DNA of 59,725 bases from an uncultured Anaerosolibacter sp. (GCA_937948705.1 CALECF010000108.1:1-59725), one strand, 5' to 3'; positions 16,535 through 26,162 are shown, counted from the first letter of the stretch. A program made the numbers and translations. The notes: generated from the sequence alone by a model not told the origin.

Positions 16535-17477
16535 ATATACATAGGATACCATTTGGTTCTAACCCAATTCCGATATGTCTTAATACCTTCCATTGAGCCA
16601 TATCTATGACAGTCAAAGTATTGTCTTGCATATTCGAAACAAAGATGTATTTATTGTGCCGATCCTTTGTGATGCTATTTGGCATCCTTCCAACGTTAAT
16701 TCTGCCCACTACTTTCCGATCCTCTATACGTAAGACGTGTACTGCATTGAGGTCTGCGTCCGTAATAAATAGGTGTTTTTCGTCACGATCTAAGACTGCT
16801 TCCATGGGCATCCGGCCTAGTCGAATCCGATCCACAATCTTCATATAGTGAGTATCAACGATGGTAATGTACCCACCCTCTATGGCAGAAAAGCTTGTGT
16901 TTACAATATATAATAAGTTTCCCTTCTCATTAAGGGTTAAATGATACGGATTCATACTTACCCGAACAGATCTCTCAATATCATTTGATTCTGTATCAAT
17001 CACGGTTAATAAATTAGTGTCTAAATTGGTGACATACAGTTTCTGCCCATCTCTACTCAACTTCACATCATGAGGCATGCCCCCTACAGGAATCTGTGTG
17101 TGTAATGCTCTAGCTTCCAAATCAATTACCGATATAGAGTTTGAATCTGCATTGGATACATATAAAATTTTGTTTTTTCTACAAAGTTCCATGTGGGTAG
17201 GACAGCTTCCAGCACATATCTCATCAATGACTGTGTTAAGGATTAGATCAATGACACTAATGCCTCCAGAGTGAGCATTTGTAGTGTATAAGTACTTTTT
17301 ATTGTAGTCAATGGTAATGTGGTGGGGTCCCAGTATCGGTTTCTTGATTGTTCTTAAATAACGTCCGTGATTGAGATAAATCTTGCTTCGCTCCTTCATC
17401 TCATTTAAATCTATAATCGATATGGTATCTTCTCCCATATTGCTTACAAAAACGATATTTTCAAAGCCCATTACCAT
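16533..17477 (-). CDS. YVTN-family beta-propeller protein (YncE-like), cytoplasmic
   Basis: About 314 aa made of seven or so repeats of about 42 residues, each with a version of LYVSNADSNSISVIDLE (for example FVSNMGEDTISIIDL, LYVTNLDTNLLTVIDTE, FVSNMQDNTLTVIDMA). This is the surface-layer/YncE-type propeller. There is no signal peptide, so it should be cytoplasmic, unlike E. coli YncE. ATG 17477 is best supported (GGGGTGATGGG upstream); a TTG further out would include that site. Function unknown; a scaffold for protein binding is the usual guess. Confidence 0.8.
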   Translation of the reverse strand: MVMGFENIVFVSNMGEDTISIIDLNEMKERSKIYLNHGRYLRTIKKPILGPHHITIDYNKKYLYTTNAHSGGISVIDLILNTVIDEICAGSCPTHMELCRKNKILYVSNADSNSISVIDLEARALHTQIPVGGMPHDVKLSRDGQKLYVTNLDTNLLTVIDTESNDIERSVRVSMNPYHLTLNEKGNLLYIVNTSFSAIEGGYITIVDTHYMKIVDRIRLGRMPMEAVLDRDEKHLFITDADLNAVHVLRIEDRKVVGRINVGRMPNSITKDRHNKYIFVSNMQDNTLTVIDMAQWKVLRHIGIGLEPNGILCI

Positions 17478-17633
17478 CCCATCACCCCATAGCAAAGTTG
17501 CATTTTCCTGTTTTCGTCGCTTTATATCATAGTATGCTTACTGCCTATTGTTGTGAATTGTTTTTATTGACCTTTGTATCCTGTTGTATTAATATATTTA
17601 ATGGACTACATAAGGTAAAACAGGAGGATGCAC

Positions 17634-17885
17634 ATGTATATTTATAAGACAACGGGTGTTTGTTCAAAAGAAATTGAGTTCCATGTAGAAGAATCTATTT
17701 TGAAAGAAGTGAAATTTTACGCAGGATGTCCTGGTAGTCTCCAGGGTATGAGCAGGTTAATATCTGGTATGCATATTGATGATGCCATCGAAAAATTGCA
17801 TGGAATCATTTGCGGCGGAAAAAATACATCCTGCCCAGATCAGTTGGCAAAAGCCCTGATGTTATTGAAAGAAAAGATTGCATAA
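17634..17885 (+). CDS. TSCPD domain protein
   Basis: 83 aa. It matches the small stand-alone TSCPD family: Cys residues in TGVCSKEI, YAGCPGSL and GIICGGKNTSCPDQLAKAL, the last being the name-giving TSCPD motif. The same domain occurs at the C-terminus of class II ribonucleotide reductases, where the cysteines have a redox or metal role. The stand-alone version is uncharacterised. AGGAGG directly abuts the ATG at 17628, leaving no spacing, so ATG 17634 must be the start. Confidence 0.85.
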   Translation: MYIYKTTGVCSKEIEFHVEESILKEVKFYAGCPGSLQGMSRLISGMHIDDAIEKLHGIICGGKNTSCPDQLAKALMLLKEKIA

Positions 17886-17944
17886 AATACTATATAAATA
17901 AGGTACCAACCCAGGTTGGTACCTTATTTATATAGTATTTTATG
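17881..17944. terminator. 31-bp perfect inverted repeat / bidirectional terminator
   Basis: Arms 17881-17911 and 17914-17944 are exact reverse complements with only CA between them. The palindrome includes the stop codon of the TSCPD gene and the last seven codons of the convergent small gene. T-rich ends give termination in both directions. Confidence 0.85.
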
Positions 17945-18130
17945 ATAGAGATTTTCCTTTGAACACTTTAACTGTCTCAATTTAGCTTCTCGAATCAATT
18001 GATCACATCGCTTCCGTGTTTCATCGTCATCTATCTCTTGGACTCGCATGCGATCAAAAATATGATAGATCTCGATAAGCAAATCGCTATCCTTCACTTT
18101 TTTGTATGGCCTAAATTCTAGTACTTTCAT
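17924..18130 (-). CDS. Hypothetical protein (68 aa)
   Basis: A soluble, charged, probably all-helical protein (MKVLEFRPYKKVKDSDLLIE...). Its last seven codons lie in the large palindrome shared with the TSCPD gene. GGGGGAGAAATC before ATG 18130 is a good Shine-Dalgarno. No family recognised. Confidence 0.65.
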   Translation of the reverse strand: MKVLEFRPYKKVKDSDLLIEIYHIFDRMRVQEIDDDETRKRCDQLIREAKLRQLKCSKENLYHKILYK

Positions 18131-18251
18131 GATTTCTCCCCCGTTTCTATTGCTATTATATTCTTCGAGGGAGGAAATATGATTGTTTGTTTATTAAGCT
18201 TCCCTTAGAAAATTCGTGGTTGTCTGCACTACAGATCCGCAGGATAAGTTC

Positions 18252-19544
18252 TTAATTTTTTAAAATTGTTCGCACATCTCCAATCATATAAAGAGATCCA
18301 CAAAAGACAATCACATCATCTGTGGAGGATCGATCTAATGCCTCTTTCACAGCCCTAGAAATGGTCTCTGTCTTCATGGTTACTTCCCCATAGGCACTTA
18401 CCTGCTCAGCCAGCTTATCTAGATTCATTGCCCTAGGATTATTAGGTTTTGTTAGAACAATGCGGTCTGCTAGGGGCACAATTTCCCTTAACATACCTTC
18501 CACATCCTTATCTCCTAGAATTCCCAACACCAAGACAATGGTTTTTCCAGCATAGAGCGTTCTAATTGTTTTTGTCAACGCCTGCATCCCATGAACATTG
18601 TGGGCACCATCTAATATAATCGTAGGGTTTCTTCTAATGATCTCCAACCTTCCTGGCCATTTGGCATTCTCAAACCCCCTATACAGGGCTTCTTTTGAAA
18701 TTGGAATCTGGTGAACAGATTCGAGGGTATACAAGGCAGCTAAAGCCACCATAGCATTATGGACTTGATGCTCGCCCAGCATGGAAATTTTGAGGTTTTC
18801 CAATCTCTCATCTCCATAAAAGCCACGAAAGCACTGGCCAGAATCATCATAGGAAACCATTTCAACCTTGTCAATTTGTGCTACCGTTAGAGTTGACTTA
18901 AGCTCCATGGATACCCTCTCTATGACCTCCATGGCCTCTTCTCTTTGTGGATAAGTAACCGTTGGACAATTACCCTTGATGATACCCGCCTTTTCAAATG
19001 CAATCTTTCCTAAGGTATCCCCCAAATAATCCATATGGTCATAATCAATGGGCGTAATAACGGAAACCAGAGGATGATCCATAACGTTGGTAGAATCTCC
19101 TCTACCGCCAAGACCTACTTCTAAGACTAAATAGTCCACTTCTTTGCGTTTGAAATACTCAAAACCGATGGCTGTGACTACCTCAAATTCTGTGGGATGG
19201 CTTTTTCCATGGGACAGCATTTCTTCAACCTTGTCCTTGGTAAATGCCGTAACTTCCGCCAATTCGTCCTCCGAAATATCTATACCATTTATTTTAATAC
19301 GCTCCGTAAATTTCTCAAGATAGGGCGAAGTGTATAAGCCTACCTTATAACCTTGCTCAGTCAATACACTACTGATGTAGGTGCATGTAGACCCTTTGCC
19401 ATTGGTTCCTGCCACATGTATCACCTTTAGCCCCTTGTGAGGATCCCCCATGAGATGTAGAAGGTAATTTATATTGTCCAATCCTAGCTTGCTTCCAAAC
19501 TTATAGATGCTATGAATATACTCCAAAGCTTGTTCATAATTCAT
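18252..19544 (-). CDS. folC: Bifunctional folylpolyglutamate synthase / dihydrofolate synthase
   Basis: 430 aa Mur-ligase-fold enzyme that adds glutamate to folates (and to dihydropteroate). P-loop HVAGTNGKGSTC at about residue 44; TSPYLEKFTERI; VLEVGLGGRGDSTNV; ITPIDYDHMDYLG; and C-terminal DGAHNVHGMQAL. All catalytic motifs are intact. ATG 19544 is preceded by GGTGGGGGAAG. It is the last gene of the T-box operon after valS, separated from it by a hairpin that lacks a good T tract, so some read-through is expected. Confidence 0.95.
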   Translation of the reverse strand: MNYEQALEYIHSIYKFGSKLGLDNINYLLHLMGDPHKGLKVIHVAGTNGKGSTCTYISSVLTEQGYKVGLYTSPYLEKFTERIKINGIDISEDELAEVTAFTKDKVEEMLSHGKSHPTEFEVVTAIGFEYFKRKEVDYLVLEVGLGGRGDSTNVMDHPLVSVITPIDYDHMDYLGDTLGKIAFEKAGIIKGNCPTVTYPQREEAMEVIERVSMELKSTLTVAQIDKVEMVSYDDSGQCFRGFYGDERLENLKISMLGEHQVHNAMVALAALYTLESVHQIPISKEALYRGFENAKWPGRLEIIRRNPTIILDGAHNVHGMQALTKTIRTLYAGKTIVLVLGILGDKDVEGMLREIVPLADRIVLTKPNNPRAMNLDKLAEQVSAYGEVTMKTETISRAVKEALDRSSTDDVIVFCGSLYMIGDVRTILKN

Positions 19545-19575
19545 CCAATCTTCCCCCACCTTTGCTATTTAGAAC

Positions 19576-19596
19576 AGCCGGGTCTTAGACCCGGCT
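19576..19596 (-). other. valS-folC intercistronic hairpin
   Basis: A GC-rich 9-bp stem, AGCCGGGTC/GACCCGGCT around TTA. On the minus strand it is followed by GTTCTAAATAG rather than a T run. It may be an RNA-processing or partial-termination site rather than a full terminator. Confidence 0.5.
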
Positions 19597-19601
19597 CTTT
19601 A

Positions 19602-22262
19602 TTATTTCATTTTTTTCTTAAGTTGCTCCAATCTCTCCAATACTTTTTCCATCATATTTTGGTAGCTGCTTTGCTTTTCTGTTTCCTCTTGGATTACCTC
19701 TTGAGGCGCCTTTGCTAAAAAGCCTTGATTGCTAAGCTTTCCACTTAATCTCTTGAGTTCTCCTTCAAGCTTGTTCTTTTCTTTTTCCAACCTTTCAATT
19801 TCCTTTTCAAAGTCTACCAAATCATCTAGTGGTAGGAAAATTTCTACTTCCTTGGTCACGGCTGATATGGCATCTTCAGGAATATCCTCTTTTGCCATCT
19901 GAATAACAACCTCTGATGCACTTGCTAAGGTTTTAAAGTACTCTTTCCCCTGGGTGAGAGCTGCAAAGGCTTCTCCTGTTGCCACCCCAATCACCCTTGC
20001 CTTCCTTGAAGGAATAACATTCATTTCCGAACGAATATTTCTAACACTTCGAATCGCTTCCATGATGATCTCCATGTTTTGTACTTCCGTAGAATAGTTC
20101 AGTTCTTCATTGTATTGAGGCCATTGTGCAATCATTACACTGTTCTCTTTCGTGGTAGGGAGGTGCTGCCAAATTTCCTCTGTGATAAATGGCATAAACG
20201 GATGCAATAGCTTTAATATATTCTCTAATACATAGGTTAGGGTATACAGCGCAGCTCGTCTTGTATTTACCTCTTGCCCATAGAGTCTTGGCTTCACCAG
20301 CTCGATATACCAGTCACAGTACTCGCTCCAAATAAAGTCGTAAACCTTCTGTACGGCCATGCCAAGCTCGAACTTTTCAAGATTTTCAGTTATTTCCTTC
20401 GTTACTGTATTCATTCTAGATAAAATCCATTGATCAGCCAAAGTCAAGTATGGCTTACTTTCCTCCATGTTGAGTCCGTCTTCATTTAAATTCATCAACA
20501 CAAATCGGGTTGCATTCCATAGCTTATTGGCGAAATTTCTGCTGGCCTCCACTCTCTCCATGTAAAAGCGCATATCATTTCCCGGGGAATTTCCCGTAGC
20601 CAAAGTGAATCTTAGGGCATCAGCACCATACTGATTGATAATATCCAATGGATCAATGCCGTTACCTAACGATTTACTCATTTTTCTTCCTTGCCCATCT
20701 CTTACTAGACCATGAACAAATACATATTTGAATGGAATTTCCTCCATCTGTTCCAGGCCAGAGAATACCATTCTTACAACCCAGAAGAAAATGATATCAT
20801 ACCCTGTTACCAATACATCCGTAGGATAGAAATACTTTAATTCTGGTGTATCTTCCGGCCATCCTAGTGTTGAGAAAGGCCATAGTGCAGAACTGAACCA
20901 AGTATCTAACACATCTTCATCCTGCTTCAGAACTTTACTGTGGCATTGATGACATCCTTCAGGTACTTCTCGTGATACAGTAATTTCACCACAGTCTTGG
21001 CAATAATATGCAGGGATTCTGTGTCCCCACCAAAGCTGACGAGAAATACACCAATCCTTGATGTTTTCTAACCAATGAAGATATGTCTTACTAAAACGAT
21101 CTGGAACAAATTTTAATTTTCCATTATGAATCACTTCAATAGCGGGTTTTGACAACTCTTCCATTTTTACAAACCACTGATCTGATAACCTTGGCTCTAC
21201 AACAGTATTACAACGATAGCAAATTCCTACATTATGTTGGTGCTCTTTCACCTGCATGAGGAACCCTTGTGCTTCCAAATCCTCTACCAATGTCTTTCTA
21301 CAAGCATAACGATCCATTCCTTCATACCTGCCAGCATGTTCATTCATGGTAGCATTCCCATGCATCACGGTAATCTGAGGCAAATTATGTCTTAATCCTA
21401 CCTCAAAATCATTTGGGTCATGGGCAGGTGTGATCTTTACAGCACCTGTACCAAATTCCTTATCAACATACTCATCAGCTATTACAGGTATTTCTCGGTT
21501 TACAATCGGTAGCATCAAGATCTTGCCGATAAGGTGACGGTATCTCTCATCCTCTGGATGAACGGCAACTGCTGTATCCCCCAGCATTGTTTCTGGTCTT
21601 GTTGTTGCAATTTCTAGATATTCATCAGAATCTTTTACGGGATACTTGATATGCCAAAAATGCCCTTGTTTTTCATCATGATCTACTTCTGCATCAGACA
21701 AGGAGGTCATACAGTCAGGACACCAATTAATGAGGCGATTGCCCCTGTAGATATATCCCTTTTCATAAAGCTTGATAAACACTTCTTTAACAGCTTTGCT
21801 GCATCCCTCATCCATGGTAAATCTTTCACGGGACCAGTCACAGGAATTTCCAAGCTTCTTCATCTGATCCACGATTCTACCACCGTATTCATCTTTCCAG
21901 GCCCAAGCTCGCTTTAAGAATTCTTCTCTACCCAGTTCTTGTTTACTAAGCCCTTCCTCCTCTTGAACCCGCTCAACCACCTTTACCTCTGTGGCAATAC
22001 TAGCATGGTCAGTACCCGGCAGCCATAAAGCCTCATAGCCCTGCATTCTCTTCCAACGAATCAAAATATCCTGTAAACTATGATCTAATGCGTGACCCAT
22101 ATGGAGTTGACCTGTTATATTAGGTGGTGGTAATACAATGGTAAAGGGCTTTTTATCTTTATTTACCTCCGCTTTAAAATAACCTTTTTCCATCCATTCA
22201 TCATAAATTCGTTTTTCAAAATCTTGAGGATTATAGGTTTTGTCCAAGTTTTTGATTTCCAT
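19602..22262 (-). CDS. valS: Valyl-tRNA synthetase
   Basis: 886 aa class I synthetase that charges tRNA-Val. It has the HIGH motif as [15 protein letters not shown] near residue 46, the KMSKS motif as [14 protein letters not shown] near 525, a CP1 editing domain ([19 protein letters not shown]), a four-cysteine zinc region ([20 protein letters not shown]), and the C-terminal coiled coil typical of ValRS. GGGAGTGTTTGT precedes ATG 22262. A T-box leader lies 0.3 kb upstream, with one small gene in between, so expression should rise when tRNA-Val is uncharged. Confidence 0.98.
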   Translation of the reverse strand: MEIKNLDKTYNPQDFEKRIYDEWMEKGYFKAEVNKDKKPFTIVLPPPNITGQLHMGHALDHSLQDILIRWKRMQGYEALWLPGTDHASIATEVKVVERVQEEEGLSKQELGREEFLKRAWAWKDEYGGRIVDQMKKLGNSCDWSRERFTMDEGCSKAVKEVFIKLYEKGYIYRGNRLINWCPDCMTSLSDAEVDHDEKQGHFWHIKYPVKDSDEYLEIATTRPETMLGDTAVAVHPEDERYRHLIGKILMLPIVNREIPVIADEYVDKEFGTGAVKITPAHDPNDFEVGLRHNLPQITVMHGNATMNEHAGRYEGMDRYACRKTLVEDLEAQGFLMQVKEHQHNVGICYRCNTVVEPRLSDQWFVKMEELSKPAIEVIHNGKLKFVPDRFSKTYLHWLENIKDWCISRQLWWGHRIPAYYCQDCGEITVSREVPEGCHQCHSKVLKQDEDVLDTWFSSALWPFSTLGWPEDTPELKYFYPTDVLVTGYDIIFFWVVRMVFSGLEQMEEIPFKYVFVHGLVRDGQGRKMSKSLGNGIDPLDIINQYGADALRFTLATGNSPGNDMRFYMERVEASRNFANKLWNATRFVLMNLNEDGLNMEESKPYLTLADQWILSRMNTVTKEITENLEKFELGMAVQKVYDFIWSEYCDWYIELVKPRLYGQEVNTRRAALYTLTYVLENILKLLHPFMPFITEEIWQHLPTTKENSVMIAQWPQYNEELNYSTEVQNMEIIMEAIRSVRNIRSEMNVIPSRKARVIGVATGEAFAALTQGKEYFKTLASASEVVIQMAKEDIPEDAISAVTKEVEIFLPLDDLVDFEKEIERLEKEKNKLEGELKRLSGKLSNQGFLAKAPQEVIQEETEKQSSYQNMMEKVLERLEQLKKKMK

Positions 22263-22370
22263 ACAAACACTCCCTTTGTCAAATTAGAATTTCTTTATAA
22301 AGCGAAGCAATCCAGGGGCTATTCAATTCTTATCTCCTATTTAAAGAAACGGAAGATTTAGAACTGTTAG

Positions 22371-22568
22371 TCATCGGATAAATCTCAAATAGCTTGGTAC
22401 TTCACTCCTAAAAATAATTACTGCCCCTGCCACTGCGAAAGTAAATCCGATAAACTTGATTTGTAACCCACGTTTCTGTCCCATACCTGGGACAAGCTTT
22501 GTGATCAATCCAGTACCATATACCAAGATAGCACCTACTATAATGAGTATCAATCCCACATGAAACAT
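22371..22568 (-). CDS. Small two-helix membrane protein in the valS operon (65 aa)
   Basis: The predicted product has two transmembrane helices (about residues 3-20 and 40-57) joined by a short basic loop (TKLVPGMGQKRGLQIK). GAGGTGAAAGGT precedes ATG 22568. It is the first gene after the T-box terminator and is followed by valS, so it is under T-box control. I do not recognise the family. Small membrane proteins of this type are common in Clostridia and have no assigned function. Confidence 0.7.
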   Translation of the reverse strand: MFHVGLILIIVGAILVYGTGLITKLVPGMGQKRGLQIKFIGFTFAVAGAVIIFRSEVPSYLRFIR

Positions 22569-22592
22569 ACCTTTCACCTCATAGAACAATAT

Positions 22593-22852
22593 AAAAAAAC
22601 CCTTCGATCCTTAATTTAAGGACGAAGGGTTACTCGCGGTACCACCTTAATTCCAGAATAAATCCTGGCTCTTTGTTCATCTTTAACGGGATTATCCGAC
22701 TGAACCTAATACCATCGTTTCTCAGTTCAGCAACTCAGAAGCTACCTTCGACTACACTTGCTTAAGAAATCTCTCAGCCCATGGATTCCCCTCTCTTAAA
22801 GCAGTACCTAATCTACTCTTCTTCTTCAATGTCTTTGATAAAATTCTTATTT
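22593..22852 (-). promoter_or_regulatory. T-box leader of the valS operon
   Basis: Canonical T-box AAGGTGGTACCGCGAG at 22633-22648. It is followed by a terminator (22593-22630) whose stem pairs ACCCTTCG...CGAAGGGT and ends in T7. Stem I elements upstream include AGAGTAG, AAGAGAGG and GGGCTGAGAG. A GTA triplet in GATGGTATTAGG is the best valine specifier I can find, but I could not draw the specifier loop with certainty. The downstream valS gene fixes the specificity. Confidence 0.92.
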
Positions 22853-22858
22853 TCCATA

Positions 22859-22886
22859 ATTATATACGATGCAATTCAAAAGTCAA
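22859..22886 (-). promoter_or_regulatory. Sigma-A promoter of the valS T-box operon
   Basis: TTGACT (22881-22886), a 16-base spacer, and TATAAT (22859-22864) on the minus strand. Confidence 0.8.
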
Positions 22887-22975
22887 GATACTTTAGGATA
22901 TTTCATATATAGATGCATGTTTTAAGAACCTAATTGAAGCAAAACCATGGATGATTTTAGATTAAACTCTCTCAA

Positions 22976-23503
22976 TCACACATCAATATTCTTATGAATC
23001 TGCCTAAAGCTAGATACATAGTTGTGAAAAGCCAGCAAAGTAAAGGCAACTGCCAGCACCATGACAAAAGTGGCAAAGGGCAGATGAAGTACGACCGCTA
23101 GGATCCCTACATAAATCATCACCGTTGCAATTTTTCCGTAGTGATTGGCAGGAATCACAACTTTGTCCTTATAGTAATAAAGTATGAGTGCACCGAGGAT
23201 CATCAATAACTCTTTCGCACCAATCACAACAATTACCCAAAGGGGGAGAATGCCTATATCCGTAAAGCAAAACAATACGGTTAACTGCATTAGCTTGTCG
23301 GCTAGGGGATCCATTGCCTGCCCCCACTTTGTAATCATATTATATTTTCTTGCAATATAACCATCTAATACATCTGTAATGCCTGCGAATAGAAAGATTG
23401 AGGTGGCCGTCATTATACTTCCCTGACCTTCTCCATATAACACATAAATAAAGACAGGAATTAATAAGAAACGCACAACGGTCAATAGATTCGCAATATT
23501 CAT
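22976..23503 (-). CDS. pgsA: CDP-diacylglycerol-glycerol-3-phosphate 3-phosphatidyltransferase
   Basis: 175-aa integral membrane enzyme that makes phosphatidylglycerophosphate, the precursor of phosphatidylglycerol. The CDP-alcohol phosphotransferase signature D-G-x2-A-R-x8-G-x3-D-x3-D is complete in LDGYIARKYN followed by GQAMDPLADK. It has an N-terminal NIANLLTVVRFLLIPVF helix typical of PgsA and about five transmembrane segments. AAAAGGGGTGACAG precedes ATG. It appears monocistronic; a clear terminator is not visible. Confidence 0.92.
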   Translation of the reverse strand: MNIANLLTVVRFLLIPVFIYVLYGEGQGSIMTATSIFLFAGITDVLDGYIARKYNMITKWGQAMDPLADKLMQLTVLFCFTDIGILPLWVIVVIGAKELLMILGALILYYYKDKVVIPANHYGKIATVMIYVGILAVVLHLPFATFVMVLAVAFTLLAFHNYVSSFRQIHKNIDV

Positions 23504-23621
23504 CTGTCACCCCTTTTCTTGCCACTCCGACATATTTTATCTATACTATTATATACTGTATTTTACTATTCTACCCAAAATGCCTATATTCTATCAAGTC
23601 GCCTTATGAAAAACTTGCCAG

Positions 23622-23663
23622 ATAAAAATAGAATCATCCAAAGTTGGATGATTCTATTTTTAT
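23622..23663 (-). terminator. Terminator of the PRC-barrel operon
   Basis: A perfect 20-bp stem (23622-23641 with 23644-23663) ending in A/T tracts, directly after the stop codon. Confidence 0.92.
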
Positions 23664-24377
23664 CTAATTTACACTTAAGGTAAGTTCCATGAATTTGCCT
23701 GCTTCTTCAGCAATCTTTATGACTTCTTCTGTAACGATCTGCCCCTCATAAGCAATCAGAACATCTCCATCCAGAATGGATTTCACCAATTCCCTGCCTA
23801 ATAAATATTCTTTCTGCTTCCTTTCAATGGCTTCAGCAGTTTCGGCTGGCTCAACAATTGTTTCCATAGGCTTATTACCTTTTAATACTTCATCAATAGA
23901 GGCCATCAACTTATCATGAATGTCATGCTCTACGATGGTAACTTCTTTGCCAAAGGTAATAATGGATTCTGCAGAAATAAACTTGGTGTCACCATCTTTT
24001 CCGATTTCACAACCCAATATTTTACCATTTTCATCATCAATGAAAATTTCTGTAATCAGCCCTAGATGCTTACCCTTTTTTGTAAATATCTTAGAATTAA
24101 CCACGGACACATTTTTACCTAGCAAATCAACTACCTTTGAGTCCTTTTGGGCATCTACCACCAAGTCAGAAGTCTCAATCATCAACGCCTCATCACCAAT
24201 CCCCATGATTTTACTCATAGGCACCACTTTGACATTAAACATAGATTGATCATCCACTAAAAAATATTCTAATTTCCCCTCCTTTGGCTCAATCACAATA
24301 TCCTTAATTTTTCCAATCTCTTTGCCTTCAAATACGCTAATGATGGGCAAATGGATAATTTCCTTCAAACTTTTCAC
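23664..24377 (-). CDS. PRC-barrel domain protein (two copies)
   Basis: 237 aa, soluble. Two PRC-barrel-like modules: residues 1-75 (LPIISVFEGKEIGKIKDIVIEPKEG) and about 83-155 (KNVSVVNSKIFTKKGKHLGLITEIFIDDENG). A helical C-terminus (about 165-237) contains KQKEYLLGRELVKSILDGDV and EAGKFMELTLSV. PRC barrels occur in RimM and photosynthetic reaction-centre H subunits, and in many small Firmicute proteins of unknown role. It starts 20 bases after the upstream TPR-like gene, so the two are probably one operon. Confidence 0.8.
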   Translation of the reverse strand: MKSLKEIIHLPIISVFEGKEIGKIKDIVIEPKEGKLEYFLVDDQSMFNVKVVPMSKIMGIGDEALMIETSDLVVDAQKDSKVVDLLGKNVSVVNSKIFTKKGKHLGLITEIFIDDENGKILGCEIGKDGDTKFISAESIITFGKEVTIVEHDIHDKLMASIDEVLKGNKPMETIVEPAETAEAIERKQKEYLLGRELVKSILDGDVLIAYEGQIVTEEVIKIAEEAGKFMELTLSVN

Positions 24378-24397
24378 TTCATTTTCCCCCTTATATC

Positions 24398-25174
24398 CTA
24401 ACTTCTCAAAATGTTTGCAACTTCTTCCATTCGGTGATTCTGTAAGGAATCTCTATGTTGTTGTACAAAGCAATACAAAACATTCTCTGCCTGTTTTGGT
24501 TGTCCCATTTCTTTGTAAATAGACGCGATACTTATACAGCTAGAAAATTCTTCATCAAATGTGACGGCTCCCTTTAGGGATGCCATAAATCCTTCCAATG
24601 CCTTTACGTAATTTCCTTCTTCTCTATACCTAAGGGCTTGACGATATGGATCCAAAACTTCTGAGGATATGGGCTCTTCTCTGTGGGGGATGACCTGATC
24701 TTCTTCCTCACTAATCTCATCCATGTATAGGTAAGGGGAATCGAAGCACTCTCCAAGGAATCCCAAATATTCATCCTGCCCTTCCATGACTTCTAAAGCT
24801 TCTTCCATAGGCTCTGGTAACGCTTGGACTGATGTATATTGAATGGCCATCATATCCTCTATAGGAGCCGGCAGCAACATATGCTCACACAGCAAGGATG
24901 GTTTTGAAACCAAGTAATTCATTCCGGCAGGTACCAATGCTGTATATTTGCTATTCAGCATAAAGATAACAGTAACAATTACTATGCTATATAGAATTGC
25001 AACATTTCTGAAATTGTAATAGACTGCGAGAAAGGGAAACGTAAATCCAGTGGTCGTACCTAATAATGTACTATTCATAAATATTTTTTTGCTAATTCCC
25101 AATCTGTAAAAGACTTTGTCATAAGAAAAATAAAGCAATACATTCACCACGGTAATAAATAGAACTATCCCAAT
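24398..25174 (-). CDS. Membrane protein with C-terminal TPR-like region, probable AUU start
   Basis: About 258 aa. The N-terminus is hydrophobic (about 1-20, again about 35-65), followed by an acidic linker and a C-terminal helical repeat region (REEGNYVKALEGFMASLKG, SSCISIASIYKEMGQPKQAENVL) that looks like two TPR motifs. The start is unusual. AAGGAGGG sits six bases before ATT at 25174, in frame with GIVLFITVVNVLLYFSYD. The first standard start in this frame (GTG 25150) has no Shine-Dalgarno and would cut the first transmembrane helix. I therefore annotate an AUU start; a sequence error is possible. It is co-transcribed with the PRC-barrel gene. No function is assigned. Confidence 0.6.
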   Translation of the reverse strand: MGIVLFITVVNVLLYFSYDKVFYRLGISKKIFMNSTLLGTTTGFTFPFLAVYYNFRNVAILYSIVIVTVIFMLNSKYTALVPAGMNYLVSKPSLLCEHMLLPAPIEDMMAIQYTSVQALPEPMEEALEVMEGQDEYLGFLGECFDSPYLYMDEISEEEDQVIPHREEPISSEVLDPYRQALRYREEGNYVKALEGFMASLKGAVTFDEEFSSCISIASIYKEMGQPKQAENVLYCFVQQHRDSLQNHRMEEVANILRS

Positions 25175-25287
25175 GATATCCCTCCTTTTTTAACATATTT
25201 CTTACTCTTTGTTTCACATTTCTACATATTGTGACGTATTCCTTTTCATTCCTATATATTCATGGCAAATGAGTCTATATGCCCATA

Positions 25288-25317
25288 AAAAAACAAGTCA
25301 TAGGTCCTATGACTTGT
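25288..25317 (-). terminator. Terminator of the flavin reductase operon
   Basis: ACAAGTCATAGG pairs with CCTATGACTTGT (25293-25304 with 25306-25317); seven T residues follow on the minus strand. Confidence 0.88.
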
Positions 25318-25318
25318 T

Positions 25319-25804
25319 CTAATAACCAATGGTCCCCATCTTATCCGTCATAATCAGAGGTTTCTTCGATTCATCATAATTAGCTGCCAATACCTCGGCC
25401 ACAAAGAGAGTATGATCTCCCACAACAAGGGTATCCTTTACACGACATTCCAGATTAACTATTGCCCCTTGAATATGAAACCCCTTCACGAATTTCGCGT
25501 CCTCTGTTTCAATGCTGGCAGCACTGAACTTATCTATTTCATAAGCTGTTTTCGTTCCACAAGAAAGGGCTAAGGCCTCTTGATCTTCTGAGAGCAATGC
25601 AAGTACGAATTCCCCAGTTTCCTCAATCAAGGAGTGTATATACCTTTCCGGGGCAATGCTGATCATAATCAATGGCGGGTGATTAGAAACCTTTGATATC
25701 CAAGCAACTGTGGTTGCACCCCTTTTATCGTCATTTTTTGCAACAACCACTCCTACAGGACTCACGATCTTTCGAAGCCCTTTTTTTATTTGATCCTCAT
25801 TCAT
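25319..25804 (-). CDS. Flavin reductase-like FMN-binding split-barrel protein
   Basis: 161 aa of the flavin reductase domain family: LRKIVSPVGVVVAKND at the N-terminus, TTVAWISKVSNHPPLIMISI (the flavin-contact strand), SLIEETGEFVLALL, and GDHTLFVAEVLAANYDESKKPLI. Members bind FMN and can reduce flavins or ferric/other substrates; short anaerobe versions are often of unknown use. The start codon overlaps the stop of the upstream gene (ATGGATGAATGA), so translation of the two is coupled. Confidence 0.85.
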   Translation of the reverse strand: MNEDQIKKGLRKIVSPVGVVVAKNDDKRGATTVAWISKVSNHPPLIMISIAPERYIHSLIEETGEFVLALLSEDQEALALSCGTKTAYEIDKFSAASIETEDAKFVKGFHIQGAIVNLECRVKDTLVVGDHTLFVAEVLAANYDESKKPLIMTDKMGTIGY

Positions 25805-26162
25805 CCATCGAACCTCCCCTTATTAGGCGAAAAGAATACCTTCGCTCTAAGTAGTCTACCAGTTGTTTTACCATCTCTACATAATTGCTATTTAACACAT
25901 CCCATTCCCGTTTATAGTTGGCATAGATATATCGCTTCATAGTGGATGATGGTAAATACCGATTTGTCTTCTGCTCGGCAAACTCTTTGTACACACATAG
26001 TCTAGAAATCCTTCCACTACCGGTTTGCAAATTCATAGGGTTAATTCCATGCTCGATTTCACTCTTGTGTACCAGCGCATACCAATAAAAGTCATCTACA
26101 CTCCCCTTAATATACCCATATTTGTATTTGCCCTCATCAATTCTAATATTATAATGATCCAC
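25797..26162 (-). CDS. Hypothetical protein coupled to flavin reductase (121 aa)
   Basis: A soluble basic protein, MDHYNIRIDEGKYKYGYIKG..., with many Tyr and Arg residues. The start is GTG 26162, with GGAGGTAGAGTGTTAA before it. The end overlaps the flavin reductase start by 8 bases, which points to a shared function. I recognise no domain. The sequence DFYWYALVHKSEIEHGINPM and the later SRLCVYKEFAEQKTNRYLPS may help find homologues. Confidence 0.65.
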   Translation of the reverse strand: MDHYNIRIDEGKYKYGYIKGSVDDFYWYALVHKSEIEHGINPMNLQTGSGRISRLCVYKEFAEQKTNRYLPSSTMKRYIYANYKREWDVLNSNYVEMVKQLVDYLERRYSFRLIRGGSMDE

